DNA from: Mycolicibacterium vaccae NBRC 14118 = CIP 105934
Lineage (GTDB): Bacteria > Actinomycetota > Actinomycetes > Mycobacteriales > Mycobacteriaceae
Length of the DNA: 33,357 bases
Reading direction: 5' to 3'
NCBI RefSeq assembly: GCF_001552715.1
Contig: NZ_BCRS01000058.1
Location: 1 to 33,357 of the forward strand
The notes beneath the pieces are model-generated. The model had not been told where the DNA came from. It ran no database searches and worked only from the letters and a program-made list of their open reading frames with translations. How positions within the stretch are numbered: the stretch's first letter is position 1; each line of letters opens with the position of its first letter. This document shows, in pieces, positions 31,856 to 33,357 of this stretch. The translations under genes and the position numbers were made by a program.

Positions 31856-31946
31856 TTGTCGGAATTCGCCACACATGAGGGGCGCCGACCGCGCTCGGGG
31901 CGGGCCGCGGCCTTCACCGCCCGGCGCCGGCGCCTAAGGTGCGGTG

Positions 31947-32774
31947 ATGGACGTCGGAACCGCAGATCTGCAGATGCGCGTCGCGCGGCTGTACCGCTAT
32001 CCCGTCAAGTCGATGCTCGGTGAGACCGTCGACGCGCTGCCGGTCGGCCCCGGTGGCGCCGACGGCGACCGACGGTTGGCGTTGATCGACCAGGAGACCG
32101 GCCGGGTGGCGAGCGCCAAGCAGGCGCGGCTGTGGCGTCACCTGCTGATGTGCAGCGCCGCGACAATCGACGGACGCGTGGAGATCCGCCTTCCCGACGG
32201 CACCAGTGTGGCCGCCGACGACGAGGACGTCGACGGTGTGCTCTCCGCACTCGTCGCCCGCCCGGTGCACCTCGCCGACCGCAGGCCACAGTCGGCCACG
32301 CTGGAGCGCGCCGATCCCGAGCAGGTGCTCGAGCGCGGTCTCGACGCCGACGTCGATGCGCCCCTGCTGGAACTGGCAGAGGGGACGCCCGGCGAAAGTT
32401 TCGTCGACCTCGCTCCCCTGCACGTCATCACCACGGCGACCCTCGAGCGGATCGGGACAGAAGCCGAGCGTTACCGGCCCAACCTCGTGATCGCCACGCC
32501 CCCCGGCTATCCGCCCTACGCAGAGAACGAATGGACGAACCGCACGCTCACCGTGGGGCCGGTGGTGCTGCAGGGCATGGGTCCCACGCCGCGGTGCGTG
32601 ATACCCACCCTCGAGCAGCGCGGGCTGGGTCGGGCCGTGCACGCGCTACGCACACCCACGGAGGAGAACCGCGTCGACTCCTTCGGGTTGGGCCGCTTGC
32701 CGTGCGCCGGTGCCTACGTCGAAGTGGTCACCGAGGGCACGATCGAGGCGGGAGCTCTGTTCTCCGTTGCCTGA
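31947..32774 (+). CDS. MOSC domain protein with N-terminal beta-barrel (YcbX/mARC-like)
   Basis: A 275-residue protein. ATG 31947 has AAGG about 8 nt upstream; GTG 31944 is an alternative. The MOSC_N domain starts R-V-A-R-L-Y-R-Y-P-V-K-S-M-L-G-E and has D-R-R-L-A-L-I-D; the MOSC domain has F-V-D-L-A-P-L-H-V-I-T, R-Y-R-P-N-L-V-I, and the likely molybdenum-ligand Cys217 in P-T-P-R-C. Unlike E. coli YcbX it has no C-terminal ferredoxin domain, so it needs an external electron donor if it is an N-hydroxy reductase. It is the second MOSC protein in the window. The neighbours do not reveal the substrate. Confidence 0.92.
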   Translation: MDVGTADLQMRVARLYRYPVKSMLGETVDALPVGPGGADGDRRLALIDQETGRVASAKQARLWRHLLMCSAATIDGRVEIRLPDGTSVAADDEDVDGVLSALVARPVHLADRRPQSATLERADPEQVLERGLDADVDAPLLELAEGTPGESFVDLAPLHVITTATLERIGTEAERYRPNLVIATPPGYPPYAENEWTNRTLTVGPVVLQGMGPTPRCVIPTLEQRGLGRAVHALRTPTEENRVDSFGLGRLPCAGAYVEVVTEGTIEAGALFSVA

Positions 32775-32798
32775 CCCACGGTGCCTACTCTGATTTTC

Positions 32799-32861
32799 GT
32801 GTACGCCAGCATGATTGCTTCACTGACCGCGCGCGGCGCACGGCCCGGCGCCGCGCCATGA
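32799..32861 (+). CDS. Possible leaderless upstream ORF (20 codons)
   Basis: TACTCT (32786-32791) fits a -10 element 7 nt before GTG 32799. From this GTG a 20-codon frame runs to TGA 32859-32861, which overlaps the ATG of the glycosyltransferase (32858) as ATGA. The glycosyltransferase has no purine-rich ribosome binding site, so reading this short frame would explain how ribosomes reach its start. The peptide is Ala/Arg-rich and has no known relative. Confidence 0.4.
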   Translation: MYASMIASLTARGARPGAAP

Positions 32862-33357
32862 GCCACGTCGCGATCTGCGTCCCGGTCGGCACCGGACACG
32901 TCAATCCGACGCTGGGCGTCGCGGCCGAACTGGTCGCCCGGGGGCACCGGGTGAGCTACGCCGCGACCACGGCTCACGCCGCCCGGGTCGCAGACACCGG
33001 GGCGCACCTCGTGCCATACCGAACCCTCATGGACGACGCGGGTCCCCCACCGCAGTTCACCGGCCGGGACTTTGCCCACGCGATGACGGTGGCGCTTGAC
33101 GAGGCGGAATATGTGTTGCCTCAGGTGCTTTCAGGGTTCCGTGACGACGCGCCGAACCTGGTACTGCATGACGCAACCATGGCGTGGTGGGGCCGGCTCG
33201 CCGCCGCCACCTGGTCCGTGCCGGTGGTCGCTGGCTGGCCGAACCTGGTGGGCAACAGGCACTGGTCGATGAACCGGTACGTCAAGGTCAACTTCCTGCA
33301 AGCGTCGATGCTGCGCGCGCTGTGGCGGGTGCAGCGACTGGCCCGCCGGTACGGTCT
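32858..33357 (+). CDS. MGT-type glycosyltransferase (partial, 3' end outside window)
   Basis: The first 166 residues of a GT-B fold glycosyltransferase. The N-terminal V-A-I-C-V-P-V-G-T-G-H-V-N-P-T-L, E-L-V-A-R-G-H-R-V-S-Y and the later D-F-A-H-A, L-V-L-H-D, L-A-A-A-T-W-S-V-P-V-V match the macrolide/antibiotic-type glycosyltransferases (GT1, YjiC/OleD-like). His14 of G-H-V-N-P is the expected catalytic base. The UDP-sugar binding half is beyond the edge. Such enzymes glycosylate small hydrophobic acceptors, including drugs. The ATG 32858 lacks a Shine-Dalgarno sequence. Confidence 0.88.
   Translation, partial: MSHVAICVPVGTGHVNPTLGVAAELVARGHRVSYAATTAHAARVADTGAHLVPYRTLMDDAGPPPQFTGRDFAHAMTVALDEAEYVLPQVLSGFRDDAPNLVLHDATMAWWGRLAAATWSVPVVAGWPNLVGNRHWSMNRYVKVNFLQASMLRALWRVQRLARRYG

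Noticed and set aside
1..33357. Mobile element, CRISPR array or tRNA genes
   Set aside because: No transposase or integrase reading frame, no regularly spaced repeats and no tRNA-like clover-leaf sequence was noticed on either strand.

Overview
The window is high-GC actinobacterial DNA, most likely from a rapidly growing mycobacterium (Mycolicibacterium type). The reasons are a secreted cutinase, a homologue of the mycobacterial latency antigen Rv1733c, a BglS-like GH3 enzyme, several TetR regulators, GTG and leaderless-looking starts, and dense short operons. No tRNA, rRNA, CRISPR array, insertion sequence or phage gene was seen. It reads as ordinary chromosome rich in accessory metabolism and stress genes.

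Layout. 1-5000: an SDR - TetR(EthR-like) - nitroreductase run on the minus strand (the last is cut by the window edge). Next come a divergent TetR gene with an operator over its own start codon, a convergent four-helix-type membrane protein, a 469-bp gap holding two more copies of the same operator, a cutinase and an SCO6745/SalK-family gene. 5100-12400: an Rv1733c-like membrane protein, a TetR gene preceded by tandem perfect operators, an S9 peptidase, and a translationally coupled P2A calcium-type ATPase and CDF metal exporter. 12400-18200: an orphan ascorbate-type PTS (IIC plus fused IIA-IIB), an NmrA-like reductase, and a MOSC-flavoreductase-ferredoxin fusion coupled to a SnoaL/NTF2-like gene.

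18300-24800: a GH3 beta-glucosidase, a histidine phosphatase with an altered first motif, a small secreted protein, a cobalamin riboswitch driving a degenerate CbiX-ferredoxin protein, an unknown protein, thioredoxin 2, and a well conserved ACC deaminase. 24850-33357: a CPBP protease - histidine kinase - response regulator operon; a GlxA-type AraC regulator facing a four-gene operon (unknown protein, HD hydrolase, MDR oxidoreductase, secreted cupin); a 44-residue basic protein; a second MOSC protein; and a partial glycosyltransferase preceded by a possible leaderless upstream ORF.

The clearest signals beyond single genes are regulatory. Two TetR genes have self-operators readable from the sequence, and one of these is repeated next to another gene. 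A B12 riboswitch controls a chelatase-like protein that lacks its catalytic histidines. A four-gene operon next to a GlxA-type regulator has no pathway I can name. Functions are inferred from sequence motifs and remembered family features; no database search was run.
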